Virus record (IMG/VR): IMGVR_UViG_3300040806_001120
Span: 1 to 33,454 of that record
Source: a virus
Length of the DNA stretch: 33,454 nt
Direction: 5' to 3' (one strand)
Shown one piece after another: positions 1-7,250 of the stretch. Position numbers and translations under genes: made by a program. A model generated the notes under the pieces. It made no database searches, was not told where the DNA came from, and was given only the letters and a program-made list of their open reading frames with translations. Position 1 is the stretch's first letter; each line of letters opens with the position of its first letter.

Positions 1-2
1 TA

Positions 3-296
3 CTAAACTCCTAATATACGTTTAATAGTATCCAACTTCGGAATCTTGATTTCTACTCCAGCAACAAAATCAAAAATAGGATCTTCTAATTCATTAGGGT
101 TTCGACTCTTGAACACCCACCATAAATTAGGATCTTCATAAAGATCGCTAGCCAATAGATCAGGTCTGTAATTGTACTGTGGTTTGATAACGTATGGAAC
201 GTCACTAGCAACACCAGGAATTTTTCTGTAATTTAAAATATCTAACTCGCCATCTATTATAGAAGTTGCTCCGTATAAACTGCTTTCTTTATACAT
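3..296 (-). CDS. 53: Baseplate wedge protein, gp53-like
   Basis: A 97-residue protein with a complete start and stop. The central part (YRPDLLASDLYEDPNLWWVF, about residues 43-62) followed by a DP.FDF..G..I.IP segment is the LysM-like pattern of short T4-type gp53 baseplate wedge proteins. In T4, gp53 joins the wedges around the hub on the way to a complete baseplate. This protein is about half the length of T4 gp53 and keeps only the C-terminal LysM-like part, as expected for the short marine form. Its ATG overlaps the stop of the upstream gene (TAATG at 294-298), so the two are translationally coupled and transcribed from the late promoter near 1120. The family call rests on motif memory; another LysM-type baseplate protein is the main alternative. 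Confidence 0.7.
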   Translation of the reverse strand: MYKESSLYGATSIIDGELDILNYRKIPGVASDVPYVIKPQYNYRPDLLASDLYEDPNLWWVFKSRNPNELEDPIFDFVAGVEIKIPKLDTIKRILGV

Positions 297-1096
297 TATA
301 TCATTCCTTTAAATCTCATATCACCTGTTGCATATCCGTCCATAGAAAATTGTGCTTGATCTCTTCTGCTGTATGCTGGTAAACATTCTACTGTAAATTC
401 TGCTCTTGATGGTACTGTTGTTTTTGCACCTTCTGTTGTGGCTACATCAATATAGTCTACATCTTCGTTTAGTGTATAGAAAAAGTTACCTATAACAACA
501 GGAACATCATTAAACATGTATTCTCCATAACCAGAAAGTCTACAAAGAGGCGGGGGTGCACCAACTTTAGGTCCACTACCAAAGTGCATTTTAGTTACAG
601 TTCTTAGTGCATGAATGCTACCAAGTAGCATACGTGCTTCTTCTGTGTTTTGTGCAGTAAATGTTCCGACAATAGACAGTGAATCCACTTGTGAGTTCTG
701 GTACGATTGAAACTGATAATTACTGTGTGTAGGATGTACTGGTGCATAATTTGCTCTTGTGGTTACAACTATTTGTGGTGTAAAAGGAAATACTACTCCA
801 CCTAGGTCGTCTAGTATTGCCGCAGGACCTTTTAAGTACCTTGTATCAATTTTTATTTTGACTCGATTATCTATAGTTGCTAAATGCGTTGACGGAGGAG
901 ACTGGTATGGTCTCTCACCTCCAGGGGCTAAATCCAATCCAAGCCTTTGTAGGTTTTTATCGCCAATAAGTTTTCCTAAACCTCGTACTGCGCCGGGGTT
1001 TTGTCCGATACCTGTTGCTTGTGCGGCGCTCTTAGCGAACTTACCACCGAAACTACCTACTTTGTCTATAAAACTGTTTGGATTATTTCCTGCCAT
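296..1096 (-). CDS. Baseplate tail-tube cap/initiator protein, gp48/gp54-like
   Basis: A 266-residue protein. Residues 1-65 are Gly/Ala/Lys-rich and probably flexible. The rest is beta-rich, with VVTTRANYAPVHPTHSNYQF, a small-residue SIVGTFTAQN segment and a Pro-rich PPPLCRLSGYGEYMFNDVPV stretch. This resembles the tube-like fold of T4 gp48 and gp54, which cap the hub and start tail-tube polymerisation. It lies directly upstream of gp53-like and divergent from gp55. AAGGA lies about 10 nt before the ATG and ATAAATA about 25 nt before it. Which of gp48 or gp54 it matches cannot be decided by eye; gp48 is slightly preferred because of the gp53 neighbour. Confidence 0.55.
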   Translation of the reverse strand: MAGNNPNSFIDKVGSFGGKFAKSAAQATGIGQNPGAVRGLGKLIGDKNLQRLGLDLAPGGERPYQSPPSTHLATIDNRVKIKIDTRYLKGPAAILDDLGGVVFPFTPQIVVTTRANYAPVHPTHSNYQFQSYQNSQVDSLSIVGTFTAQNTEEARMLLGSIHALRTVTKMHFGSGPKVGAPPPLCRLSGYGEYMFNDVPVVIGNFFYTLNEDVDYIDVATTEGAKTTVPSRAEFTVECLPAYSRRDQAQFSMDGYATGDMRFKGMI

Positions 1097-1119
1097 ATTT
1101 TGGTTCCTTTTTATAACAA

Positions 1120-1126
1120 TATTTAT
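1120..1126 (-). promoter_or_regulatory. T4-type late promoter box ATAAATA
   Basis: Reads ATAAATA on the minus strand, ending 24 nt before the ATG of the baseplate gene at 1096. It matches the core of the T4 late -10 element read by gp55-type sigma factors. Its first base overlaps the last base of the -35 element of the divergent gp55 promoter. Confidence 0.6.
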
Positions 1127-1154
1127 TGCTTTTTTTAACTGCGTAGTTTATAAT
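1126..1154 (+). promoter_or_regulatory. Sigma70-type early promoter of gp55
   Basis: TTGCTT (1126-1131), a 17-nt spacer and a perfect TATAAT (1149-1154). The predicted start is near 1161, leaving a short leader with the ribosome site CGGAG before the ATG at 1178. No late-type box serves this gene, which fits expression by host RNA polymerase before the late phase. Confidence 0.6.
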
Positions 1155-1177
1155 ACTTATATTAATCGGAGAATCTA

Positions 1178-2029
1178 ATGAAAAGAACGAAATACTTAAC
1201 AAATAAAGATCTACTATCAGAGATTCATATCAGCAAGTGTACTTATTGCTCGTTTGTAGACGACGAACATGCACAACATGACATAATTTTACCAAGTTTA
1301 GAAAAAGTTAACAGACTTAGTATTGCACAGGCAAAGCGTAATCAAGCCGACAGAATCGGTAAAGCCGCATATGAAAAAGCAAAAGAAGAAAAAAGAAAAG
1401 TAAAACAAGCAGATTGTTTGCCAGATTGGCGTAAAATTGAAAAAACAGACTTGATTTTTAGGATTATGACTTTTGATCATATTCCACTAGAACCAGGACG
1501 CAAACGCAAAACAAAAACTAGGGCAGATGAACACACAAAAGTTAACTTTCCTCCATTCCAACATTGGAAATATGACGAAAATGATAACTTGATTTGTGTA
1601 GGTAAAAGCCACTGGCAGGGCGGTATTCACAATGGCCACTTTAGCAAGGATCACGGACGCATGACTGAAAGCCTAGGACGCATGTTTCTAAAACTTGCTG
1701 ATCGTTATGGTACAAGAAGTAACTGGCGTGGTTACACTTACAATGATGAGATGAGAGCACAGGCTGTGCTACAACTTTCACAGATTGGTTTACAGTTTGA
1801 TGAAAGCAAAAGTTTAAATCCATTTGCTTATTACACTGCCGCAGTTACAAATTCATTTACTAGGGTATTGAACATTGAAAAGAAAAATCAAAACATTCGT
1901 GATGATATCCTACAAGAAAACGGTTTGAATCCATCATTCACTAGACAGAATGAAGAAGTGTTTAAAGAAGACAAAGAAAAACTTGCAGAGTTCTACAAAA
2001 ATATGAGACGTCCAAAAGCGGACTATTAA
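1178..2029 (+). CDS. 55: Late-transcription sigma factor gp55
   Basis: A 283-residue protein of the T4 gp55 family, the small sigma factor that directs host RNA polymerase to TATAAATA-type late promoters together with the sliding clamp. The C-terminal half carries the recognisable part: SLGRMFLKLADRYGTRSNWR, then a DEMRAQAVLQL helix, then SLNPFAYYTAAVTNSFTRVL and LNIEKKNQNIRDD, which are the region-2-like sigma segments. It is about 100 residues longer than T4 gp55 (185 aa). The extra N-terminal part is rich in Lys/Glu and contains VNFPPFQHW; a similar extension is, as I recall, usual in marine T4-like phages. It starts the gp55-gp47-gp46 cluster found across T4-like phages and has its own sigma70-like promoter. 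Its probable targets are the late boxes seen throughout this window. Confidence 0.9.
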   Translation: MKRTKYLTNKDLLSEIHISKCTYCSFVDDEHAQHDIILPSLEKVNRLSIAQAKRNQADRIGKAAYEKAKEEKRKVKQADCLPDWRKIEKTDLIFRIMTFDHIPLEPGRKRKTKTRADEHTKVNFPPFQHWKYDENDNLICVGKSHWQGGIHNGHFSKDHGRMTESLGRMFLKLADRYGTRSNWRGYTYNDEMRAQAVLQLSQIGLQFDESKSLNPFAYYTAAVTNSFTRVLNIEKKNQNIRDDILQENGLNPSFTRQNEEVFKEDKEKLAEFYKNMRRPKADY

Positions 2030-2031
2030 GG

Positions 2032-2060
2032 TTGACAAAACTTTTTTAATTTCGTATAAT
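2032..2060 (+). promoter_or_regulatory. Consensus sigma70 early promoter of gp47-gp46
   Basis: TTGACA (2032-2037), exactly 17 nt, then TATAAT (2055-2060): both hexamers are perfect. It lies in the 56-nt gap after gp55. The start is expected near 2067, followed by the ribosome site AAGGAAAGG and the ATG at 2086. Confidence 0.8.
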
Positions 2061-2085
2061 ATTGTAGATTAGTATAAGGAAAGGC

Positions 2086-3108
2086 ATGACACAATTATTT
2101 AAAAAGGCCGCTGTGTTTACAGATATTCACTTTGGTCTTAAATCAAACAGTAAAATACACAATGACGATTGCGAACGCTTTGTAGATTGGTACATAGAAC
2201 AAGCCAAAGCAAACGGTTGTGATGTGGGCCTATTTACAGGTGACTGGCATCATAATAGAAGTGCATTAAATTTAACCACAATGGATGCTAGTTTGCGTTC
2301 ATTGGAAAAACTAGGTGCGGCTTTTGATAAGTTTTACTTCTTTCCAGGCAATCATGATCTGTATTATAAAGATAAAAGAGAAATTCATTCTGTAGTATTT
2401 GGTAAACATGTGCCAGGTATTACTGTGGTTAATGAACCTATGGTTATAGACAATGTTGGATTAGTTCCATGGTTAGTTGGTGAAGAATGGAAAAACGTAG
2501 TAAAAATGAAGTGCAAATATATGTTTGGTCACTTTGAACTTCCACACTTTAAAATGAATGCCATGGTAGAAATGCCAGATACAGGTGAAGTTAAAGCCAC
2601 AGACTTTAAGAATCAAGAATTAGTTTTTAGTGGTCATTTCCATAAACGTCAAACACAAAATAATATCCATTACATCGGCAACGCCTTTCCGCACAATTAT
2701 GCTGATGCTTGGGATGACGAGCGTGGTATGATGATGCTTGAATGGGACGGTCAGCCAAAATATATTGATTGGCCAGACTGTCCTAAGTATCGAACTGTAA
2801 AACTTTCACAGTTACTTGACAATACCGAAAGCATTTTATCGCCTAGCAATTTATATCTACGTGTTACACTTGATATTGATATTAGTTACGAAGAAGCAAA
2901 CTTTATTAAAGAAAACTTTACTGCACAATATGATGTGCGTGAAATCAGTTTGCTACCAAATACAGAAGAAAACGACGAAGCACTAACACTTGAACGTGGT
3001 GAAATTGAATTTGAAAGTGTAGATCAAATTGTTACTGATCAAATTACAAAAATACAAAGTGAGCAGTACAGACCAAACACGCTTTTAGATATCTATAGGA
3101 ATTTATAA
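2086..3108 (+). CDS. 47: Recombination nuclease subunit gp47 (SbcD/Mre11 family)
   Basis: A 340-residue calcineurin-like phosphoesterase. The metal-binding motifs appear in order: TDIHFG (D13, H15), TGDWHH (D53), PGNHD (N89-H90-D91), a GHFE motif near residue 143 and GHFHKR near residue 185. In T4, gp47 works with gp46 to resect DNA ends for recombination-dependent replication and to degrade host DNA. Length is close to T4 gp47 (339 aa). The stop overlaps the gp46 start (TAATG at 3106-3110), which favours equal synthesis of the two subunits. Transcription should come from the consensus promoter at 2032-2060. Confidence 0.95.
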   Translation: MTQLFKKAAVFTDIHFGLKSNSKIHNDDCERFVDWYIEQAKANGCDVGLFTGDWHHNRSALNLTTMDASLRSLEKLGAAFDKFYFFPGNHDLYYKDKREIHSVVFGKHVPGITVVNEPMVIDNVGLVPWLVGEEWKNVVKMKCKYMFGHFELPHFKMNAMVEMPDTGEVKATDFKNQELVFSGHFHKRQTQNNIHYIGNAFPHNYADAWDDERGMMMLEWDGQPKYIDWPDCPKYRTVKLSQLLDNTESILSPSNLYLRVTLDIDISYEEANFIKENFTAQYDVREISLLPNTEENDEALTLERGEIEFESVDQIVTDQITKIQSEQYRPNTLLDIYRNL

Positions 3109-4889
3109 TGTTTAAAATTAAAACCCTAACAGTTAAAAACTTCATGAGTGTTGGAAACACAACACAGGCAGTTGATTTTGATAAAAACTTCTTGACCCTT
3201 GTGCTAGGTGAAAACATGGACCTAGGTGGTGATGATGCAGGTTCACGTAATGGTACAGGTAAGACTACTATTATTAATGCACTAAGTTATGCACTGTACG
3301 GTGAAGCACTTACAAAAATTCGTAAAGAAAATTTAATTAACAAAACCAACGGCAAAGACATGTTGGTTACTGTTGAGTTCGAAAAAGAAGGACGTTCATA
3401 TCGTATTGAGCGTGGTAGAAGAAAGAACGTATTAAAATTTTATATCAACGATGTTGATAGTACTGCTGATGATATAGATGAATCACAAGGTGATTCACGT
3501 AAAACGCAGGAAGAAATAGAACGACTTTTGAACATGAGTCATGGTATGTTCAAACACTTGGTGGCACTTAATACCTATACAGAGCCTTTCCTATCTCTCA
3601 GTAATAACGCACAACGCGAGATTATTGAACAGTTGTTAGGTATCACCATTCTGTCTGAAAAAGCGGAGAACCTCAAGGAGCAACAGAAACAGGTCCGTGA
3701 CAATATTACTGAAGAAGATGCTCGCATTAGAGGAGTCGAAAGTGCAAACAAGGCTGTACAGGAATCCATTAATGCCCTTGAAATTAAAAGCAAGGCTTGG
3801 GACGCTTCACAGGCAGAAGAAATTTCACGACTGAGCAAAGCAATTATGCAACTGTTTCAAGTCGATATTGATGCTGAAATTGATGCATTTACAAAATTAA
3901 GTGATTGGGAAACTAAAAATAACGAACTGTCAAACTTGCAAAAAGAAAAAGCAAGTTTAGAAGCATCACTACAACGTGCAGAAAGACAGCACAAAAAATA
4001 TGAACAAGAACTCAAAGATATCAAAAGCAAAAAATGTTTTACTTGTGGACAAGAATTACATGATGATTCGCATGCGGATTTGCTAAAAGAAAAAGAAAAT
4101 GATTACAAAGAAAGTGAAACATACATACAAGGCGTTGCACTACAACTTGAAGAATGTTTAAGCAAGATAGATGCTATTGGTGATCTAGATAGCAAACCAA
4201 AAACTTTTTATGAAACTGCGGAAGAAGCATACAATCACAAAAACAATCTTGCAACACTAGAAGATAGAAAAAAAGAAAAAGAAGAAGAAACTAATCCTTA
4301 CACAGAACAAATGGATGAATTGCAAAACACAGCAATCAAAGAAATTTCATGGGATTATATGAATGATTTGCAGAACATGAAAGCACACATGGACTTTTTA
4401 TATAAACTGCTCACAAGCAAAGATTCGTTTATTCGTAAACGTATTATTGATCAGAACCTTGCTGTGTTAAACAAGCGTCTAGCGTACTATTTAGAAAAGA
4501 CAGGATTACCACATCAAGTACGATTCCAGAACGATTTAACGGTAGAAATTACAGAACTAGGGCGTGACTTAGACTTTGATAACCTCAGTAGAGGAGAACG
4601 AAATAGACTCATCTTATCAATGAGTTGGTCGTTCCGTGATGTTTGGGAAAGTCTATATCAAAGCATTAATTTGCTGTTCATCGATGAACTTATTGACAGT
4701 GGTATGGATGCCGCAGGTGTAGAAAGTTCTATAGGAATATTAAAGAAAATGGCTCGTGAACGTAACAAAAACATCTATCTTATTTCACACAAAGATGAAC
4801 TAAGTTCAAGGGTCAACAACATATTAAAAGTAGTCAAAGAAAACGGCTTTACAAGTTATGCTACCGATACTGAGGTAGTAGATGTCTAA
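3108..4889 (+). CDS. 46: Recombination ATPase subunit gp46 (SbcC/Rad50 family)
   Basis: A 593-residue SMC-like ATPase. The N-terminal head has an FMSVG segment and a Walker A motif SRNGTGKTT (46-54), preceded by an acidic Gly-rich insertion. Long Glu/Lys-rich coiled coils flank the zinc hook KCFTCG (C310 and C313). The C-terminal head has the ABC signature LSRGE (493-497) and Walker B LLFIDE (522-527), followed by a histidine-containing YLISHKDE switch. It partners gp47 in the end-resection complex. All key residues are present and the length is near T4 gp46 (560 aa), so it should be active. The last 8 nt overlap the next gene. Confidence 0.95.
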   Translation: MFKIKTLTVKNFMSVGNTTQAVDFDKNFLTLVLGENMDLGGDDAGSRNGTGKTTIINALSYALYGEALTKIRKENLINKTNGKDMLVTVEFEKEGRSYRIERGRRKNVLKFYINDVDSTADDIDESQGDSRKTQEEIERLLNMSHGMFKHLVALNTYTEPFLSLSNNAQREIIEQLLGITILSEKAENLKEQQKQVRDNITEEDARIRGVESANKAVQESINALEIKSKAWDASQAEEISRLSKAIMQLFQVDIDAEIDAFTKLSDWETKNNELSNLQKEKASLEASLQRAERQHKKYEQELKDIKSKKCFTCGQELHDDSHADLLKEKENDYKESETYIQGVALQLEECLSKIDAIGDLDSKPKTFYETAEEAYNHKNNLATLEDRKKEKEEETNPYTEQMDELQNTAIKEISWDYMNDLQNMKAHMDFLYKLLTSKDSFIRKRIIDQNLAVLNKRLAYYLEKTGLPHQVRFQNDLTVEITELGRDLDFDNLSRGERNRLILSMSWSFRDVWESLYQSINLLFIDELIDSGMDAAGVESSIGILKKMARERNKNIYLISHKDELSSRVNNILKVVKENGFTSYATDTEVVDV

Positions 4890-5112
4890 AGGCCCAACAA
4901 CACATGAACTGTTAATCCAAGCAATTATGGATTACTATAATATGAATGAACGTTGGGAAGCAAAAGGCTTTGATGAAAACGGTCGTAAGGTACGTTCTAT
5001 ACTAAGTGATATTAGAAGGCTATGCACACAAAGGCGATACGAAGTACAGGATAGGCGCAAAGATCTCAAGGCAAAAAAGAAGCAAAACCAGAATCTAGAT
5101 ACTGAAAATTAG
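4882..5112 (+). CDS. Small basic protein of unknown function
   Basis: A 76-residue protein starting inside the last codons of gp46 (ATGTCTAA overlap), with GAGG just upstream as ribosome site. It begins with THELLIQAIMDYYNMNERWE and ends in a very Lys/Arg-rich tail (about residues 45-70); it is probably mostly helical. Its tight coupling to gp46 suggests a role in early DNA metabolism, but no catalytic or binding motif is visible and no function is assigned. Confidence 0.75.
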   Translation: MSKGPTTHELLIQAIMDYYNMNERWEAKGFDENGRKVRSILSDIRRLCTQRRYEVQDRRKDLKAKKKQNQNLDTEN

Positions 5113-5130
5113 GCATCGGTAAGTATCACT

Positions 5131-5562
5131 ATGGAGTGGACTTATCAGGGCAAAAAAATACAAGAACTTCCCGCAGATTGCGAAGGTTTTGTCTATCTGA
5201 TAACGAATACTACCAACAATCGCAAGTACATAGGCAAAAAACTAGCCAAATTCAAAAAAACACGCCCACCACTTAAAGGCAAAAAAAACAAAAGAAGAAG
5301 CAAAATTGAAAGTGATTGGAGAGACTATTGGGGATCTTCAGATCATTTACAGGCAGACGTAGAGGCACTTGGTCCAGAAAAATTCACAAGAGAAATTTTA
5401 TATATTTGCAACAGTAGAGGCCTAATGAGTTATCTCGAGGCTAGAGAACAATTTGAACGCCGTGTATTAGAAACAGACGAGTATTATAACGGAATTATTA
5501 ATGTAAGAGTAGGCGGTTCAAAAATTCTCAAAGAAGCACTTCAAAATCTAAAGGCAATATAA
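5131..5562 (+). CDS. SegE-like GIY-YIG endonuclease
   Basis: A 143-residue protein. The GIY-YIG signature is in variant form: VYLIT at 21-25 (for GIY) and KYIGKK at 32-37 (YIG). A Lys/Arg-rich loop follows, then DWRDYWGSSDHLQADVEALG, a helix with conserved-looking Glu (YLEAREQF, about 98-105) and a C-terminal YYNGIINVRVG. This pattern is that of the SegE-type GIY-YIG proteins of T4-like phages, several of which are homing endonucleases. It ends the early unit, 18 nt after the preceding gene, with no strong ribosome site (GGTAAG at best). The structured RNA region begins directly after its stop. Whether it is a homing enzyme or a domesticated nuclease cannot be told from the sequence. Confidence 0.75.
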   Translation: MEWTYQGKKIQELPADCEGFVYLITNTTNNRKYIGKKLAKFKKTRPPLKGKKNKRRSKIESDWRDYWGSSDHLQADVEALGPEKFTREILYICNSRGLMSYLEAREQFERRVLETDEYYNGIINVRVGGSKILKEALQNLKAI

Positions 5563-6070
5563 CAGCACATAAGGTTGGCGGGCCAGTTTAGAAATTCCGC
5601 TGAGTAAAAGGTCCCCTGAGAAGGACACTCGTACACGTTGATCGACCACCACTGTGAGGTAAGCCATCAAAAGAATTGGGCCTACTGGTTAACGGAGATT
5701 GAATGCTGTCAGTCGAAAACACTGTGTTTGAAAAAACTCCACGCAACGGAACGAGGCGGGAGGTAGCGTAGAAGACCGCGAAGCGGTTTGCGGTAGCAAA
5801 GCGATTTGTAAAGCAGAATTTTACGTGATGTCGACGTAGGTAGGGGAAAGGTTAGAGCCCCACAAACAGGTGTATAAACAAACAACCTACTTCCAAGTCT
5901 TGGCTGTGACGAACTCACATGATGTTCAAGATTAGATGGAACCGTAAACAGGTTCCGTCTGACTGAAACAATCTACATGATGCTAAATTGCTTCGCAATT
6001 ATCATTCATATATAAAGAAATAAATGTGTTTGAGCGATAGCGATAACACAGATGAACGTAGTTCATCTAC
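5563..6070 (+). ncRNA. Large structured RNA candidate in the gene-free gap
   Basis: This stretch lies between the convergent endonuclease and gp26-like genes, has no convincing ORF and is visibly richer in G+C than its surroundings. Hairpins seen: 5602-5605/5627-5630 enclosing 5611-5614/5623-5626; 5775-5779/5783-5787; 5787-5791/5796-5800 (alternative to the previous one at the shared base); 5836-5841/5885-5890 enclosing 5843-5846/5858-5861; 5896-5902/5927-5933 enclosing 5905-5909/5915-5919; 5934-5943/5951-5960 (10 pairs); 5986-5991/5995-6000; 6025-6030/6045-6050; 6050-6057/6061-6068. Two stems contain pairs that are G-U on the plus strand but would be A-C mismatches on the minus strand, so the RNA is probably plus-strand. 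I do not recognise it as tRNA, tmRNA, RNase P RNA or a group I intron. Boundaries are approximate. Confidence 0.6.
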
Positions 6071-6085
6071 TAACATACATACACT

Positions 6086-6319
6086 TTATATTAGATTATT
6101 ACCTGATTTTTTTGATAATTCGATATTCTGTTTGACTAAATCGTAACAGATTTGACGTTGGTCTGGACTAAGGTTGTATGATTGATCAATTGAGATACCG
6201 CCACGCATATACCAAGTTAATTCGATTATGTCTTTTTCTATTGCTTGATATTCTTTTTCGTAACGTTTTAAAAGGGCTGAAATCTCGTCAGGCGATTGAC
6301 ATTGTCTTACTTCAAAGCG
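6086..6319 (-). CDS. Frame -1 extension of the gp26-like gene (77 codons, made by frameshift)
   Basis: Reading on from the slippery site in the -1 frame gives 77 codons to a TAA at 6086-6088. The peptide starts RFEVRQCQSPDEISALLKRY and contains LTWYMRGGISIDQSYNLS; it looks helical, like the second part of tail-assembly chaperones. There is no ATG, GTG or TTG in this frame before an internal Met at codon 38, so it is best explained as the C-terminal part of a 359-residue fusion with the gp26-like protein. It overlaps the last codons of the zero-frame gene. Confidence 0.75.
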   Translation of the reverse strand, partial: RFEVRQCQSPDEISALLKRYEKEYQAIEKDIIELTWYMRGGISIDQSYNLSPDQRQICYDLVKQNIELSKKSGNNLI

Positions 6320-7164
6320 AAAAAACTTGATTGATTAAACACCATTGGAATTTCAAACTTTTCCGGTGCTCCCTTTTCTTGCATTGCGGCTGGAACTACA
6401 ACAGTTTGTTGTGGTAACTCGAACAATTCACGTCTTTCCTTTAGTGCTAGTCTAATAGTTTCAAAATCCTGTACAGGAAGACCATTTAAAAACTCTTTAA
6501 TTGCTAGATTGTTGTATTCTATATTGCCATCTGGCATTTCTATTGCTTTAACTTGATTGGTTACTAGTTCAATGTTTGTTTCGCTAATAGCGTCAAACAC
6601 TTTTTTCATTTCTTCTTTGCGGGCCTCTAGAGGTTTAGTGTTGTCACGCATCATTGCAATAAATTGATTTGTTTCAAAATTTTGTTGCTCGTATATGTTT
6701 TGATCTTTAAACTTTAAAGGTGCTGTATGCAATTTGAGATCGTTAAACTCTACTATAGGTTGCCATAATTTTCCTCTAAAACTGTCAAGTATGCTGACCA
6801 AATCAATTTCGACATCCAGATCTTCATCATCTTCAACGCCCGGAACTTTTACACTCATCTTCATTTTTTCACCATATGTTGCAATTCTAATAGCAACTAG
6901 TACAGCATCAAGATCAATTAATGGAATTTCCCATGGATCGTCGATCATTGGAATACATGATTTAATACAGGCATATATGCTTTCTCCATTCATTAGTGCA
7001 TCTGGAGTACGCATCATCAGTTCGTCTTTAGCGGTCATGCTAAGAACCGGAAGTTCGCCAGAACCAGACTTTTCAGTAGGATTTTGACTGTAAAATCTAC
7101 CTTCGCTAGGCAACCTCAAGTAGATTTTGGGTTGTCTGCTATAATTTTTTAAAAGTTCTGACAC
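6307..7164 (-). CDS. 26: gp26-like baseplate hub/tail-assembly protein, zero-frame product
   Basis: A 285-residue protein with a GTG start; GGAG lies about 11 nt upstream. It begins with IYLRLPSEGRFY and continues with ELPVLSMTAKDELMMRTPDA and a SIYACIKSCIP segment, which is the recognisable N-terminal pattern of T4 gp26-type baseplate proteins (T4 'base plate protein' family). It lies back to back with the tape measure gene. Four codons before its TAA it carries the slippery heptamer T_TTT_TTC. A -1 shift there would yield a 282+77-residue fusion. Short plus frameshifted long products encoded next to the tape measure gene are the hallmark of tail-assembly chaperones (lambda G/GT), so a chaperone role is inferred beside or instead of a structural one. 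Confidence 0.8.
   Translation of the reverse strand: MSELLKNYSRQPKIYLRLPSEGRFYSQNPTEKSGSGELPVLSMTAKDELMMRTPDALMNGESIYACIKSCIPMIDDPWEIPLIDLDAVLVAIRIATYGEKMKMSVKVPGVEDDEDLDVEIDLVSILDSFRGKLWQPIVEFNDLKLHTAPLKFKDQNIYEQQNFETNQFIAMMRDNTKPLEARKEEMKKVFDAISETNIELVTNQVKAIEMPDGNIEYNNLAIKEFLNGLPVQDFETIRLALKERRELFELPQQTVVVPAAMQEKGAPEKFEIPMVFNQSSFFALK
6319..6325 (-). other. -1 ribosomal frameshift site T_TTT_TTC
   Basis: On the minus strand the zero-frame codons AGT TTT TTC contain the heptamer T TTT TTC in exactly the phase needed for tandem slippage to TTT TTT. Both tRNAs can re-pair after a -1 slip. The zero-frame stop is four codons further on. Only a weak downstream hairpin is visible (CTGA/TCAG, plus-strand 6277-6280/6288-6291), so the stimulator, if any, is unclear. 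Confidence 0.75.
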
Positions 7165-7179
7165 TGGTTTTTATTCTCC

Positions 7180-7186
7180 ATAAATA
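7180..7186 (+). promoter_or_regulatory. Late promoter box ATAAATA for the tape measure-portal unit
   Basis: ATAAATA on the plus strand in the divergent gap, 64 nt before the ATG at 7251. The GAGGA ribosome site lies at 7236-7240. It faces a minus-strand late box about 30 nt away. Confidence 0.5.
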
Positions 7187-7213
7187 AACATATACAATAA
7201 TATGTACCATTTT

Positions 7214-7221
7214 TATTTATA
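7214..7221 (-). promoter_or_regulatory. Perfect T4 late promoter box TATAAATA for the gp26-like gene
   Basis: Exact TATAAATA on the minus strand, 49 nt upstream of the GTG start at 7164. It is the only full 8-base match to the T4 late consensus that I noticed in the window. Transcripts from it and from the box at 7180 run through each other's start region. Confidence 0.7.
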
Positions 7222-7250
7222 TGCGTACTTTATTCGAGGAATAAAATTGA

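Noticed and set aside
759-1178. 139-residue ORF opposite the gp48/54-like gene
   Set aside because: It is the antisense shadow of a well-supported gene and has no ribosome site or recognisable motif.
5709-5918. 69-residue minus-strand ORF in the gene-free gap
   Set aside because: It lies inside the structured RNA, has no ribosome site, and its composition (Ser/Leu/Arg-rich) is unlike phage proteins here.
5563-6070. tRNA, tmRNA, RNase P RNA or group I intron in the gap
   Set aside because: No T-loop GGTTCRA with acceptor stem, no tmRNA 5' end or tag frame, no RNase P core GAGGAAAGTCC, and no intron P7/R-S core sequences were found on either strand.
6132-6140. GACTAAATC as a late promoter
   Set aside because: It deviates at the last box base and lies inside the -1 frame on the opposite strand, with no gene behind it.
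6230-6297. ATG at the frameshift region (plus-strand CAT at 6300 area) as an independent start of the second frame
   Set aside because: That ATG is in the third frame and meets TGA after three codons; the -1 frame has no usable start before an internal Met.
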